This document shows positions 25,405 to 33,681 of a stretch of 64,000 nt of DNA, piece after piece. The stretch comes from RUG695 sp050943135 (GTDB taxonomy: Bacteria; Planctomycetota; Planctomycetia; Pirellulales; Thermoguttaceae). The notes under the pieces are model-generated. The model made no database searches. It saw nothing but the letters and a program-made list of their open reading frames with translations, and was not told where the DNA came from. How positions within the stretch are numbered: position 1 is the first letter of the stretch; every line of letters starts with the position of its first letter. The stretch is from positions 1 through 64,000 of the forward strand of contig JBMNOP010000005.1 in assembly GCA_050943135.1 (NCBI GenBank). The letters run 5' to 3'. The translations under genes and the position numbers were made by a program.

Positions 25405-25453
25405 AAAAACGATCGGGTAGGAGAGAACGATGAACTTCTCTCCTACCCGATCG
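25405..25453 (-). terminator. Terminator of the PDZ-protein gene (copy B)
   Basis: A perfect 18-bp stem (25410-25427 with 25436-25453) and an 8-base loop CGATGAAC (plus strand), followed on the minus strand by five T (25405-25409). It lies 30 bp past the stop of the PDZ gene, a textbook intrinsic terminator. Confidence 0.92.
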
Positions 25454-25482
25454 CTGATAATGTCCGGCGGTCCGGCAGGTTT

Positions 25483-26469
25483 TTATTCCGTTTTGATGGT
25501 TGCTTCCGCGGCCGATGGTTCGGTTTGTGTGTCGCTCGGCACGGCGGGTTGTGTATCATCATTCGGCGTCTCGGCTTGCGTGTCGTCGGGGACAATCATG
25601 CCGGGACGAACCACGCGGATCTTTTCACGCTGTACGGGCGAGTCAGGCTCGGCCCGGGTTACGTCTTCCGCAAACAAGGCAGACTGCTGCTCGGGCCGTT
25701 TTTCCGGTGTCAGTTCGGTGGTTTTTTGCTCTCCCTTCCTGATGTATCGTACTGTAAGCGGCGTCTCTTTGGCCGCGTCGACGACCTGGCCGATCTGTGC
25801 GGCGCTTGTTACGCCTTCGTCTCCGATTTGCAGGAGGATGTCATATTTGGCAAGCCCGGCCTTTTCGGCAGGGGAGCCGGGGATGATTTCCCGAACCAGG
25901 ATTCCTTCCCCGTCGGCAAGGTCCAATTGGTATGCCACCTCGTCCGAAACGGGTGCGACCGATGCACCGATCCAGTATTCACTCACCGCCATGGGCGTGC
26001 CGCCGATTCCGGGGTTCGTCCCCGGCAGTCCGAAGGGGGTTGCGCCGCCGGCACCGCCGCCGAATCGGCGGAATATTTCGGCGCGCCGGGCGTTAAAATC
26101 CTCTTCCATGTTGCGGAGCAGGCCGGCCACATCGTTCGGGAGTTTTCCTTGGAAGTCGAAAAAGTCGCTGTTGCGTTCCGAGCGGGAAATCGTTCCCGGA
26201 AGAGTCTGTCCATCCATTTCGGCGCTCAGCTCTTCGCCATCTCCTTCGAGAACCTCTTCCTTCTCCTCGACCAGGACGCCGTTTTGCCAGACTTGTCTCT
26301 TCTGAACCCGCTTTCCGTCGGGGTCGACCCGGTTCTCGGTGATGACCGAGTAGGATTGCACGTTGGTGTTCGGGGCGACCTGGGGGACGATTGCCTGAGC
26401 CGCGATTCGTTTACCTCCCACGAAAAGAAGCCCTAAAGTTCCGATGCCAATCACGATCTGTTTTAACAT
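25483..26469 (-). CDS. Exported PDZ-domain protein
   Basis: A 328-residue protein with an N-terminal signal or anchor (IVIGIGTLGLLFVGGKRIAAQA). The first half is polar and charged, with FFDFQGKLPNDVAGLLRNME and a Gly-rich stretch FGGGAGGATPFG. A PDZ domain spans about 165-255: EYWIGASVAPVSDEVAYQLD, GEGILVREIIPGSPAEKAGL, KYDILLQIGDEGVTSAAQIG, PLTVRYIRKG. The C-terminus is disordered, rich in Pro, Thr, Asp and Glu. No protease domain is present, so it is not a complete DegP/HtrA enzyme; it may bind the C-termini of envelope proteins. It is the third gene of the sigma/anti-sigma operon (75 bp after the anti-sigma gene), suggesting a role in the same envelope response. Confidence 0.8.
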   Translation of the reverse strand: MLKQIVIGIGTLGLLFVGGKRIAAQAIVPQVAPNTNVQSYSVITENRVDPDGKRVQKRQVWQNGVLVEEKEEVLEGDGEELSAEMDGQTLPGTISRSERNSDFFDFQGKLPNDVAGLLRNMEEDFNARRAEIFRRFGGGAGGATPFGLPGTNPGIGGTPMAVSEYWIGASVAPVSDEVAYQLDLADGEGILVREIIPGSPAEKAGLAKYDILLQIGDEGVTSAAQIGQVVDAAKETPLTVRYIRKGEQKTTELTPEKRPEQQSALFAEDVTRAEPDSPVQREKIRVVRPGMIVPDDTQAETPNDDTQPAVPSDTQTEPSAAEATIKTE

Positions 26470-26544
26470 GTTCTGTCTTTCCTATCTATCCGATGTTCGA
26501 TCGGAATTTTCGTTGTTTGAATTTTGTGTTGCCCAGCCGACGGA

Positions 26545-27555
26545 TCAGAGAAGATGGAGATTCTGCCGCGGCAAGTGGTGAACTTCTATGGTATCTACGG
26601 GAACAATCAGTGTTTTTCCGCCGTTCAGGCGAAATTTCAGCTCTTCGTGAAGTGTCTCGACCTGATAGCCGGTCCTCCGAAGAGGTTCTGCCAGCGCTTC
26701 GGCGGAGTTGTCCGAGACGTACGAATCGGCTTCGACGCAGGGGATCGAAATTTCGTCGAGTCCTCCGGGACGGCGGATCGTGATGTGCCGGATCGTCTCG
26801 TTTTCTTCGGAAGGCCTGCCCGCGATTGCGGACGGCGCACCGACCGTCGGGGGGGAACTCGACGCGGCACTCAACCCAGTTGCAGCCGGTCGACCGTTGG
26901 ACAGGACGGCCAGCGCGGCCTTTTCGGCAGGAGCCTGCTTGGCGGTGGCGAGTTCGACCGAAGATGAAACTTCGGTGTCGGCGGCGCCGAATAGACCGGC
27001 GTCGGCAACCTCGAAGCCAAGCGCGTCGGACTCGAACTTGTCGTTGTCTGAGGGTTCGGCTCCCGCATAGGTTCTTTTTTTCGGTTGGACGCGGGGCGGG
27101 TCAGGGGCCGAATCTTGGCGGATTTCTTGCCATAGGAAGAATCCGACCAGCAGACCGGCCGCCGAAACAAGTACGGGACGCCAAAAAGAGCGTCTGCGGG
27201 ACGGTCGGAGAGTAGCCGGTGTTTCCGATATGGGGGAAGCCGGGGGCGAGGCGCAAAGAATTTCCGAATCGGTCGAGGTGTTCGCGTCCGGAAGCGGCCT
27301 TGCGGAACATTCGGACCCAACGCCTGTTTCGACGGCACGTTTGACTGCGGGTTCTCTGACGCCGAAGTCTTTCAAAGACTCGCTGAGACATTGCGACTCG
27401 AGGAAGGTAAAGGCACAACGCCGCCACCCGTCGGTCGTTTGATCGAGACGAGCCAAAAGCTCTCGGCGTGCCTCTGTATCGAGTTCGCCGTCGGCCAGCA
27501 GTTCCAAGCGAAAGATATCTTCTTCCGAAAGGGATTCGCGTTTTTCTTCGGTCAT
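26545..27555 (-). CDS. Probable anti-sigma factor, single-pass membrane protein
   Basis: A 336-residue protein whose ATG 27555 overlaps the sigma factor stop (ATGA). Residues 1-70 form a small helical domain: LSEEDIFRLELLADGELDTE, then ELLARLDQTTDGWRRCAFTFLESQCL, similar to the cytoplasmic sigma-binding part of anti-ECF factors (the zinc-binding HxxxCxxC is not seen). After a Ser/Pro/Thr-rich linker, a membrane helix FWRPVLVSAAGLLVGFFLWQ lies near residue 125. The rest is periplasmic, with low-complexity stretches and a folded tail (RHITIRRPGGLDEISIP, NGGKTLIVPVDTIEVHHLP). Known partner logic: it would hold the sigma factor at the membrane until a signal. The long frame upstream of 27555 overlaps the sigma gene and is not coding. 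Confidence 0.78.
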   Translation of the reverse strand: MTEEKRESLSEEDIFRLELLADGELDTEARRELLARLDQTTDGWRRCAFTFLESQCLSESLKDFGVREPAVKRAVETGVGSECSARPLPDANTSTDSEILCASPPASPISETPATLRPSRRRSFWRPVLVSAAGLLVGFFLWQEIRQDSAPDPPRVQPKKRTYAGAEPSDNDKFESDALGFEVADAGLFGAADTEVSSSVELATAKQAPAEKAALAVLSNGRPAATGLSAASSSPPTVGAPSAIAGRPSEENETIRHITIRRPGGLDEISIPCVEADSYVSDNSAEALAEPLRRTGYQVETLHEELKFRLNGGKTLIVPVDTIEVHHLPRQNLHLL

Positions 27556-28067
27556 AGCCGTATTTCCTTTTTCAGCGCCGCACGGGCACGATGAAGTCTC
27601 GCCTGAATGGTTGAGGGAATTTCTCCGAGTTTTTCCGCCATCTCTTTGTAGCTCTGGTTGTGGACGTACTTCAATAGGAGGATTTCTCGGACCTCGGGAG
27701 GAAGGCGATCCATCGCCTCGTTGACCAACTGCCACCGTTCTCGGCGCAAAAGCCATTCGAGCGGTTCCGGCTCGGAAGAGACGCCTCCGTCGGCATGTTC
27801 CCGGCGGAATCCGTCGACACGCTTCTGGTATCGCCCCTTTCCGCGGCAGAAGAGCGCTGTCTGGTTTACCGCCAGGGTATAGAGCCAGGGGAGCACTTTG
27901 GCCGAGTTTCGGATCGGGGCGTTCTGGTGAATGGCGGCGAGGGCGACATTCTGGAAAATCTCGTCGACTTCGTCGGCAGACCGTGCCCCGCGGGCCGCGA
28001 TCACTGTCCGAAGCCAGGCCTGATTTGCCTGTAAGAGGTTTTCCCAGTCGATCGTTAATGCTGTCAC
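27552..28067 (-). CDS. ECF RNA polymerase sigma factor
   Basis: A 171-residue extracytoplasmic-function sigma factor. Region 2 reads SADEVDEIFQNVALAAIHQN, then KVLPWLYTLAVNQTALFCRG; region 4 reads MDRLPPEVREILLLKYVHNQ, then SYKEMAEKLGEIPSTIQARL, HRARAALKKEI, a helix-turn-helix that binds the -35 element. The frame is open to 28667, but a TTGAAA/TAAGAT promoter (28195-28168) overlaps the ATG at 28169, so that start cannot be used; GTG 28067 after GGGAATTTG is preferred. Region 1 is absent as in all ECF factors. It heads the operon with its probable anti-sigma factor and a PDZ protein. Confidence 0.88.
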   Translation of the reverse strand: MTALTIDWENLLQANQAWLRTVIAARGARSADEVDEIFQNVALAAIHQNAPIRNSAKVLPWLYTLAVNQTALFCRGKGRYQKRVDGFRREHADGGVSSEPEPLEWLLRRERWQLVNEAMDRLPPEVREILLLKYVHNQSYKEMAEKLGEIPSTIQARLHRARAALKKEIRL

Positions 28068-28167
28068 GTTGCAAATTCCCTGCGCCTGAACTTGAGGTTC
28101 ATCGTCATAGTTGCCGCGGGCCCGAATTTGTTGCGGGAATGCCCGTTTCCGTTCCCCAGTACCCACC

Positions 28168-28195
28168 ATCTTAAGTCGGAAAAAAGGTTTTTCAA
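28168..28195 (-). promoter_or_regulatory. Promoter of the sigma/anti-sigma/PDZ operon
   Basis: On the minus strand TTGAAA (28195-28190) and TAAGAT (28173-28168) are 16 bases apart. Transcription would begin near 28161 and give a leader of about 95 bases before GTG 28067. Confidence 0.55.
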
Positions 28196-28234
28196 GGGGA
28201 AAATCGAAACGGCCGGATCGGTGTGGGCTGTTTA

Positions 28235-28262
28235 TAGACGTTTGAGGTTTAGCGGGTATAAT
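28235..28262 (+). promoter_or_regulatory. Possible promoter for gltX
   Basis: A perfect TATAAT at 28257-28262 with a weaker -35, TAGACG (28235-28240), 16 bases upstream. The region 28068-28388 between the divergent sigma and gltX genes holds this, the opposite promoter and nothing else that I can identify. Confidence 0.5.
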
Positions 28263-28388
28263 TAAAATATTACGGGGGGTCTGCCCCTTGATTTCAAAAC
28301 AGTCGCGGCGAAGCGAAAAGAATATCCCGCGATTTTTCCGGACGGTTTGCCCGGCCATTTCTGTCCGGCAATGATGAAAGATTTCCCG

Positions 28389-30074
28389 ATGATGATTGAA
28401 GTCAGAACTCGTTTTGCGCCCAGTCCGACCGGCTACCTCCATATCGGGGGAGTGCGGACAGCCCTCTTTTGTTACCTGTTTGCCAAAAAGAATGGCGGGA
28501 AATTTATTCTGCGCATTGACGATACCGATCAGACGCGGAACGTCGAACAAGCGCTCCAGCCGATCCTTGACGGCCTGAAATGGCTCGGGATCGATTGGGA
28601 CGAAGGGCCGGGAATCGGTGGGCCTTACGAACCCTACTATCAGTCTCGGCGGAACGATAGGTACCAAACCGCGGTCGATAAACTTCTCGAAGGGGGGTTC
28701 GCCTATTGGGATTACGCCCGCCCCGAAGAACTGCAGCGGGAACGGGAAGAGGCCGTGGCGTCAAACCGCACTTTCGTTTACAGTCGCCGGTGGGCCGCGG
28801 CAAACGCGGAAGACCGAAAGCGATTCGAGGCTGAAGGGCGCAGCGGCGTTGTCCGGCTCAAGATGCCGCGGGAAGGGAAACTGATCATTCACGATCTGAT
28901 CCGCGGCGATGTCGAATTCGATTGGGCTACGGAACAGGATCACGTCGTTCAGCGTGCGGACGGCTCGTTCATTTACCACCTGGCCAATGTCGTCGACGAC
29001 CACGATTTCCGTATCTCTCACGTGATTCGGGCCGAAGAACACCTTTCGAACACGCCGCGCCAAATTTTTATCGCGCAGAGTCTCGGGGTTCCGTCCCCCC
29101 AATATGCTCACCTGCCGTTCGTCGCCGAGCCGGGGAGTAAAACGAAATTGAGTAAACGCAAGCTTGATAAATACCTGAAGAATAACGATTTCGCCAAACT
29201 GGTTCTCCAGGGGAAAGGGATCGCCGACCGGGTCGGCCTGGAGACGACTGCCGACGGGTTCAACCCGGTCATCGTCGATTTTTACCGGCAGACCGGTTAT
29301 CTTCCCGAAGCGATCTTGAATTATCTGGCGCTTCTCGGTTGGGCGCTCGATGACAAATCCGAGTTTTTCCGACCGCAAGAGCTGATAAATCTCTTTTCGC
29401 TTGATGGGGTGACCAAGGCCGCGGCCTCGTTTGATCCGGCGAAACTCTTCGCGTTCCAAGAGAAGCATATGAACGCTCTCTCCCTCGAAGAGAAATACGC
29501 GCGGGTTCTCCGCTATCTGGTCGCTGCCGGACGACTCAAACCGCTCGACGGTCCCTACGCGGGCAAGATCGCGTTTGCGGATCTGCCCGACCTGTTTCCC
29601 ATCGACACGTCGTTTGAATTGTCTCACCATCCCGAAATCCCCCCCGAGGATGTTGCGCTTCTGGTGAAACGGCTTCTGGCGGGGGCGGGCGATCGTATCA
29701 AAGTCTCCGGAGATATCCTCGATTTTGTCGAGTTCTTTGAAAGCGACACCGCATTTCCTCTCGAAGAGAAAGCGTGGGAAAAGCGGTTGGTCCAAGACGA
29801 AAATGCCGCGCCCCTCCTGAAAGAATACCGCGACCGGCTCGCGGCCCTTCCGACCGAGATGTTTACGGCCGCGAATCTGGAAGAGTCGTTTATGGCCTTC
29901 ATCGAAGAGAACGCCTTAAAGCCTGCCCAGGTCATCCACGCGCTACGTGTGGCAACGACGGGAAAAGGAACCGGGATCGGCATGTTCGAGGCGCTGGAAC
30001 TCCTCGGACCGAGCCGAACCATCACACGTATCGACCGGGTACTGAACCTCCTCGGCTCACAGGAGAAGTCATGA
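28389..30074 (+). CDS. gltX: Glutamyl-tRNA synthetase
   Basis: Class I synthetase that charges tRNA-Glu (and possibly tRNA-Gln). The start is taken at the ATG pair 28389/28392, directly before the family start RTRFAPSPTGYLHIGG; ATG 28371 is an alternative. The ATP-binding HIGH-type motif is HIGG near residue 20 and the KMSKS-type motif is KLSKRKLDK near 252. RIDDTDQTRNVEQA and WDEGPGIGGPYEPYYQS are typical for substrate binding. With about 561 residues it is longer than the common 470-490, mainly in the anticodon-binding part. Its stop overlaps the ATG of the peptidase gene (ATGA). Confidence 0.95.
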   Translation: MMIEVRTRFAPSPTGYLHIGGVRTALFCYLFAKKNGGKFILRIDDTDQTRNVEQALQPILDGLKWLGIDWDEGPGIGGPYEPYYQSRRNDRYQTAVDKLLEGGFAYWDYARPEELQREREEAVASNRTFVYSRRWAAANAEDRKRFEAEGRSGVVRLKMPREGKLIIHDLIRGDVEFDWATEQDHVVQRADGSFIYHLANVVDDHDFRISHVIRAEEHLSNTPRQIFIAQSLGVPSPQYAHLPFVAEPGSKTKLSKRKLDKYLKNNDFAKLVLQGKGIADRVGLETTADGFNPVIVDFYRQTGYLPEAILNYLALLGWALDDKSEFFRPQELINLFSLDGVTKAAASFDPAKLFAFQEKHMNALSLEEKYARVLRYLVAAGRLKPLDGPYAGKIAFADLPDLFPIDTSFELSHHPEIPPEDVALLVKRLLAGAGDRIKVSGDILDFVEFFESDTAFPLEEKAWEKRLVQDENAAPLLKEYRDRLAALPTEMFTAANLEESFMAFIEENALKPAQVIHALRVATTGKGTGIGMFEALELLGPSRTITRIDRVLNLLGSQEKS

Positions 30075-31462
30075 AAGATTTAAAAAAGTATATCCGGGAA
30101 AACCAACAGCGCTTTTTGGAAAAATGGTTCGAAGCGCTCCGAATCCCAAGTGTCAGCGCGCTTCCGGCCCATAAGCCGGATATGCGCCGTATGGCCGAGT
30201 GGCTGACCGACGTACTCGGTGAGGAACTCGGATTTGATGCGCGCCTGATCGAGACCGAGACAAACCCGCTCGTTTTTGCCCGCTCTCCCGAAGTGCCTGA
30301 CACACCGACCGTCCTCATTTACGGTCACTACGACGTGCAGCCGGTCGACCCGCTCGACGAGTGGCGCACCCCTCCCTTCGAGCCGACCCTGATCGACGAC
30401 AAAGTCTTTTGCCGTGGTGCCGACGACGACAAGGGTCAATCCTTAACACACATCTTTGCCCTGATGTCGATCTTGGCGGTGAAAGGGAGACTTCCGCTTA
30501 ATGTCAAATTCATCTACGAAGGGGAAGAAGAGGTCGGCAGTAATGCCCTTTCGACATTTCTTCAAGCCGAAGAGAATCGTCGGCTTTTGTGTGCCGACGT
30601 GATCTTGGTCAGCGATACCGACAAACCCGGGCCGGACCAGCCGGGGATCACCTACGGGTTGCGCGGGGTGGTCGGATACGAGTTGACCCTGACCGGTCCG
30701 AATCGCGACCTCCATTCCGGGCTATACGGCGGATCGGTACGAAACCCGGCGCAGGCACTCTGTGCGATGCTGGACGCGGTGATCGACCGTGACGGCAAAA
30801 TCCAGATTCCCGGGTTCTACGACGCGGTTGTTCCCATTTCCGAGTCGGAACGAGCCGAATTGGCCAAACGTCCGTTCGACGAGGCCGAAGCGCTCAAAGC
30901 GATCGGGTTGGATGCCTGGTTCGGCGAACCGGAATATACGGTGCCGGAACGGCGCGGCGCACGACCTTCTTTCGATATCAACGGGCTCACGAGCGGCTAT
31001 CAAGGGGAAGGGGGAAAAACGATTATTCCCGCAAAAGCCTCGGCCAAATTCACGTTTCGCCTGGTTCCGAACCAGGAGCCGGAGTCGTTGACCCGTTCGC
31101 TCGAAAAATTTTTCCGCGACAGGTTGCCCGCCGGGATCAAAATGGAGTTGGTCTTTCAGCACGGGGCCGGCGGAATGGTTATTCCGCTCGAAAGTCGCTT
31201 CCTTCGGGCGGCGGCGCGTGGGCTTTCCCGCGCGTTTGGGAAAGAACCCCTCTTTATTCGTGACGGCGGTTCGATTCCGATTATTGCCGAGATTAAAAAT
31301 CGGTTGGGGGCCGACCTGATTCTCGCCGGGTTCGGCCTCGAAGAAGACGGAATCCACGCCCCGAACGAGTATTTCGCCCTGCGCGATTTCCTGCTCGGGA
31401 TCGAGGCTTCGGCGGCGATCCTTACCGAGTTGGGAAACGTCGGGCAAACCCCTGAAACATAG
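30071..31462 (+). CDS. M20-family metallopeptidase (dipeptidase-like)
   Basis: A 463-residue cytoplasmic zinc hydrolase. Metal-binding and catalytic motifs of clan MH appear in order: GHYDVQP near 82 (His, catalytic Asp), GADDDKGQ near 117 (bridging Asp), YEGEEEVGS near 155 (catalytic Glu and metal Glu), ILVSDTDKP near 179 and GIHAPNE near 430 (final His). NRDLHSGLYGGSVRNPA is the start of the dimerisation domain. The group includes carnosine-type dipeptidases and related acylases; the substrate cannot be told. ATG 30071 overlaps the gltX stop, and the open frame further upstream is not used. Confidence 0.92.
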   Translation: MKDLKKYIRENQQRFLEKWFEALRIPSVSALPAHKPDMRRMAEWLTDVLGEELGFDARLIETETNPLVFARSPEVPDTPTVLIYGHYDVQPVDPLDEWRTPPFEPTLIDDKVFCRGADDDKGQSLTHIFALMSILAVKGRLPLNVKFIYEGEEEVGSNALSTFLQAEENRRLLCADVILVSDTDKPGPDQPGITYGLRGVVGYELTLTGPNRDLHSGLYGGSVRNPAQALCAMLDAVIDRDGKIQIPGFYDAVVPISESERAELAKRPFDEAEALKAIGLDAWFGEPEYTVPERRGARPSFDINGLTSGYQGEGGKTIIPAKASAKFTFRLVPNQEPESLTRSLEKFFRDRLPAGIKMELVFQHGAGGMVIPLESRFLRAAARGLSRAFGKEPLFIRDGGSIPIIAEIKNRLGADLILAGFGLEEDGIHAPNEYFALRDFLLGIEASAAILTELGNVGQTPET

Positions 31463-31577
31463 ATTTCCATGTTGTTCCCGTCGCAATCGCCTGTTCGCGC
31501 CCGGCGCGGCCTTCCGATGACGGGAGTCACCCGGAAAAACAGAGAACCATTTCAAAAGAGTAACACGAGGCCGTACG

Positions 31578-31856
31578 ATGAACAAAATATATCTGACCAA
31601 CATGCTGGCGTTCTTTCTGACAGGCGCGGGGCCTGCGCTTTTCGCGGCAAGGGACGAGAAGAAAACCGAGCCGGTCTGGGTCATCAGCTGGGCCGCGTTT
31701 TTCCTGTTCCTCGGATTGACCGTCTTCTTTATGTCGCTCCCCTCGAAAAGGCGCGATACGGCCCTCAGCAAAGAGGAGGTCAAACAGTTTGAGGAGGAGC
31801 TTGCGCGCAAACGTGCGGTATTCGTCGAAGAGGAAATCGACGAGTTCGAAGATTAA
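31578..31856 (+). CDS. Small membrane protein, 92 aa
   Basis: Not recognised. It has a signal-like helix (MLAFFLTGAGPALFAA), then a second helix WVISWAAFFLFLGLTVFFMS near residue 35, and a charged C-terminus with coiled-coil character (LSKEEVKQFEEELARKRAVFVEEEID). The likely topology is two helices with a cytoplasmic Glu/Lys tail. It lies 12 bp before the DUF4416 gene and may be co-transcribed. Confidence 0.68.
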   Translation: MNKIYLTNMLAFFLTGAGPALFAARDEKKTEPVWVISWAAFFLFLGLTVFFMSLPSKRRDTALSKEEVKQFEEELARKRAVFVEEEIDEFED

Positions 31857-31868
31857 AGGCGGTGCGCT

Positions 31869-32423
31869 ATGGGAGCGATACGTCATCCTGAACCTGTTCT
31901 TTTGATCATCGCGGCTTTTGCCGCGGAAGAAAGTTCTCTCGCCTGGGGACGGCAACGGGCCGAGGACGCATTCGGTTCGGTGTGGTGTGAAAGCCCAACC
32001 TTCCGTTTCCACGAGTTTACCGATTACTACAAAGACGAAATGGGAGAGGTTCTGCCGAAACGCTTTTGGGCGTTCGAACGGCTGATCAATATGGATCGTT
32101 TGGCGGAAATCAAAGTTCAGACGAACCGGTGGGAAGCGGAACTGGCCGAAGAGAAGGGGAACGCGAACTCGGAGCGACTTCGTCCGCTCAACCTTGATCC
32201 CGGCTATATCGACCTCGGGAAACTAATCCTTGCTTCGACCAAAGATCACCTGCACCGAATCTATCTGGGGAATGGTATCTTTGCCGAGACGACGCTCTAC
32301 TACAGCAAAAAGAAGTGGCACAAGTTTCCCTGGACCTATCCCGATTACGAAAGTCCCGGGTATCAAACCTTTTTCACCGAGTGCCGCAACCATCTTTTGC
32401 AATTGCGCCGCGGCAGGGCGTGA
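31869..32423 (+). CDS. DUF4416 family protein
   Basis: A 184-residue soluble protein matching DUF4416 from end to end: PVLLIIAAFA, FRFHEFTDYYKDEMGEVLPK, LAEIKVQTNRWE, RPLNLDPGYIDLGKLILAST, KDHLHRIYLGNGIFAETTLY and FPWTYPDYESPGYQTFF. The function of the family is unknown; members occur in planctomycetes, deltaproteobacteria and others. The start at 31869 follows AAAGGCGGT. It is the second gene after the 92-aa membrane protein, and a hairpin follows about 50 bp past the stop. Confidence 0.88.
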   Translation: MGAIRHPEPVLLIIAAFAAEESSLAWGRQRAEDAFGSVWCESPTFRFHEFTDYYKDEMGEVLPKRFWAFERLINMDRLAEIKVQTNRWEAELAEEKGNANSERLRPLNLDPGYIDLGKLILASTKDHLHRIYLGNGIFAETTLYYSKKKWHKFPWTYPDYESPGYQTFFTECRNHLLQLRRGRA

Positions 32424-32472
32424 CCCTCTTGGTCGCGTGTAGAGCGACAGCCCGGAAAATCGATAAGAATGA

Positions 32473-32504
32473 GGACGGCCGTCTACGCGCCGTCCCCCTC
32501 TTTT
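32473..32504 (+). terminator. Terminator after the DUF4416 gene
   Basis: Stem GGACGGC/GCCGTCC (32473-32479 with 32489-32495) followed by CCCTCTTTT. The T-run is short, so strength is uncertain. Confidence 0.5.
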
Positions 32505-32644
32505 CCGCTTTCCTTCTCCTTGGCAAAGATTCCCGGGGTGTTTGGTTGTTCATGCCCCTTTCGGCGTGCCGGGCGACGGTGGCGGAGGCTCGCGGCACCC
32601 GGCCGCGACCACATCTGGTTGAGTAGCATATGCCTCGTCCGTAG

Positions 32645-32676
32645 AAAAAAACGCCCCTCTCGACCGGAAAGGGGCG
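32645..32676 (-). terminator. Intrinsic terminator of the CpaB-like gene
   Basis: On the minus strand a 7-bp stem (32670-32676 with 32652-32658) with an 11-base loop is followed by seven T (32651-32645). It lies 30 bp past the stop. Confidence 0.8.
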
Positions 32677-32706
32677 CTCGGAATTTCGTTACAAGCCAAA
32701 CGGTGT

Positions 32707-33681
32707 TTACAGCGTCGCGTCGGGGCGGGGGATCGACATTCGGGGACGGGATGCATTAACAGCAGGAGAGGATTCTGTTGTTTCGAGTTCCGCGGTTTGC
32801 ACCGAGGCCGAAGCGTCGCCCGAGGCGGGTAGGACGGCCGAGGTCGGCGGAACCGGCTCTTTTTCTTCGGGGATCGGCGCCGGAACCTCGACAGGAACCA
32901 CCGAAGGTTCGATTTCAAAGAGGGGAGAACCCTCTTGCAACTCTTCCTCGGTTGAATCGGCGGCGAGCTCGATGGTTACCCGCCCCCGTGCGAGGGCTTC
33001 TTCGAGCATTGCGCGCTGTGTGTTGCTCAGAATGAACGAGATTTCCAGGCGGGATTCAGGGGAATCGAGTTCCGACTCCTGTTGCGGAACCGTTCGAACC
33101 CGGTGGATCTCGACTCCTCCGAGAAGTTTACTGACCATGCTGGTCCGTTGGAGCGGTTTGGTACCGTTGGGGGAGTTCTCTTCCTGCTTTTCCGAAGTTA
33201 AGAGGAAATCGACCTTATCGACGCCCGGAACGATGTTTTCACAGATGTTTTTGAGAAGCTCTTTCCCGGTATTATCGCGGCCGACAACCGAGCCGATCTG
33301 GAATGAGACGCAACTGCTGTTCAGTGGTGTGTAATAGCCGGAATCGACATTTTCCGGATCGTTCAGATCGTAGATGCTAATCAGTTCCCCTTTGCCGACC
33401 CGTTTGGTGACAATGCGGTGTTTGGCATCGGTGTAATGGTTGACGGCTTCGTTCGGCACCTGGCTTTCGGGGAGCAGGTCGAAACGGATGTTTTGTGGGG
33501 TGATTTCGTCACCGGGGAGGAGATCCCGTTTGGCGAGCAGTGTCGGAACCATCTTCTCTTCGACGACCGTTGTCTCGGTTTCTTTTTCTGGGATAGAATT
33601 GAGGATCGACTTGGTCACCTGGGCGAAACCTATCCCCAAGACCAATGCGACAACGAGCAATATTCCGGATCGTAAATTCAT
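32707..33681 (-). CDS. CpaB/RcpC-like SAF-domain protein
   Basis: A 324-residue exported protein with an N-terminal membrane segment (GILLVVALVLGIGFAQVT). The SAF domain covers about 45-110: VPTLLAKRDLLPGDEITPQN, IRFDLLPESQVPNEAV, RIVTKRVGKGELI. A second beta-rich domain (about 125-250) contains VSFQIGSVVGRDNTG and IVPGVDKVDFLLTSE. The tail is Pro/Ser/Glu-rich and disordered. CpaB proteins help assemble Flp/Tad pili, but no tad genes lie nearby. In planctomycetes such proteins occur in several copies, so this may be a diverged paralogue. ATG 33681 is the family start. Confidence 0.75.
   Translation of the reverse strand: MNLRSGILLVVALVLGIGFAQVTKSILNSIPEKETETTVVEEKMVPTLLAKRDLLPGDEITPQNIRFDLLPESQVPNEAVNHYTDAKHRIVTKRVGKGELISIYDLNDPENVDSGYYTPLNSSCVSFQIGSVVGRDNTGKELLKNICENIVPGVDKVDFLLTSEKQEENSPNGTKPLQRTSMVSKLLGGVEIHRVRTVPQQESELDSPESRLEISFILSNTQRAMLEEALARGRVTIELAADSTEEELQEGSPLFEIEPSVVPVEVPAPIPEEKEPVPPTSAVLPASGDASASVQTAELETTESSPAVNASRPRMSIPRPDATL

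Larger units (their letters stand above)
24745..25475. repeat. Tandem duplication, copy B
   Basis: Second unit of the duplication described at 23867-24605. It contains the intact small membrane protein gene, the shared upstream region and the terminator of the PDZ gene. Beyond about 25475 the sequence runs into the PDZ gene and no longer matches copy A. The unit therefore looks like a duplicated [terminator - spacer - small gene] block. Confidence 0.85.
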
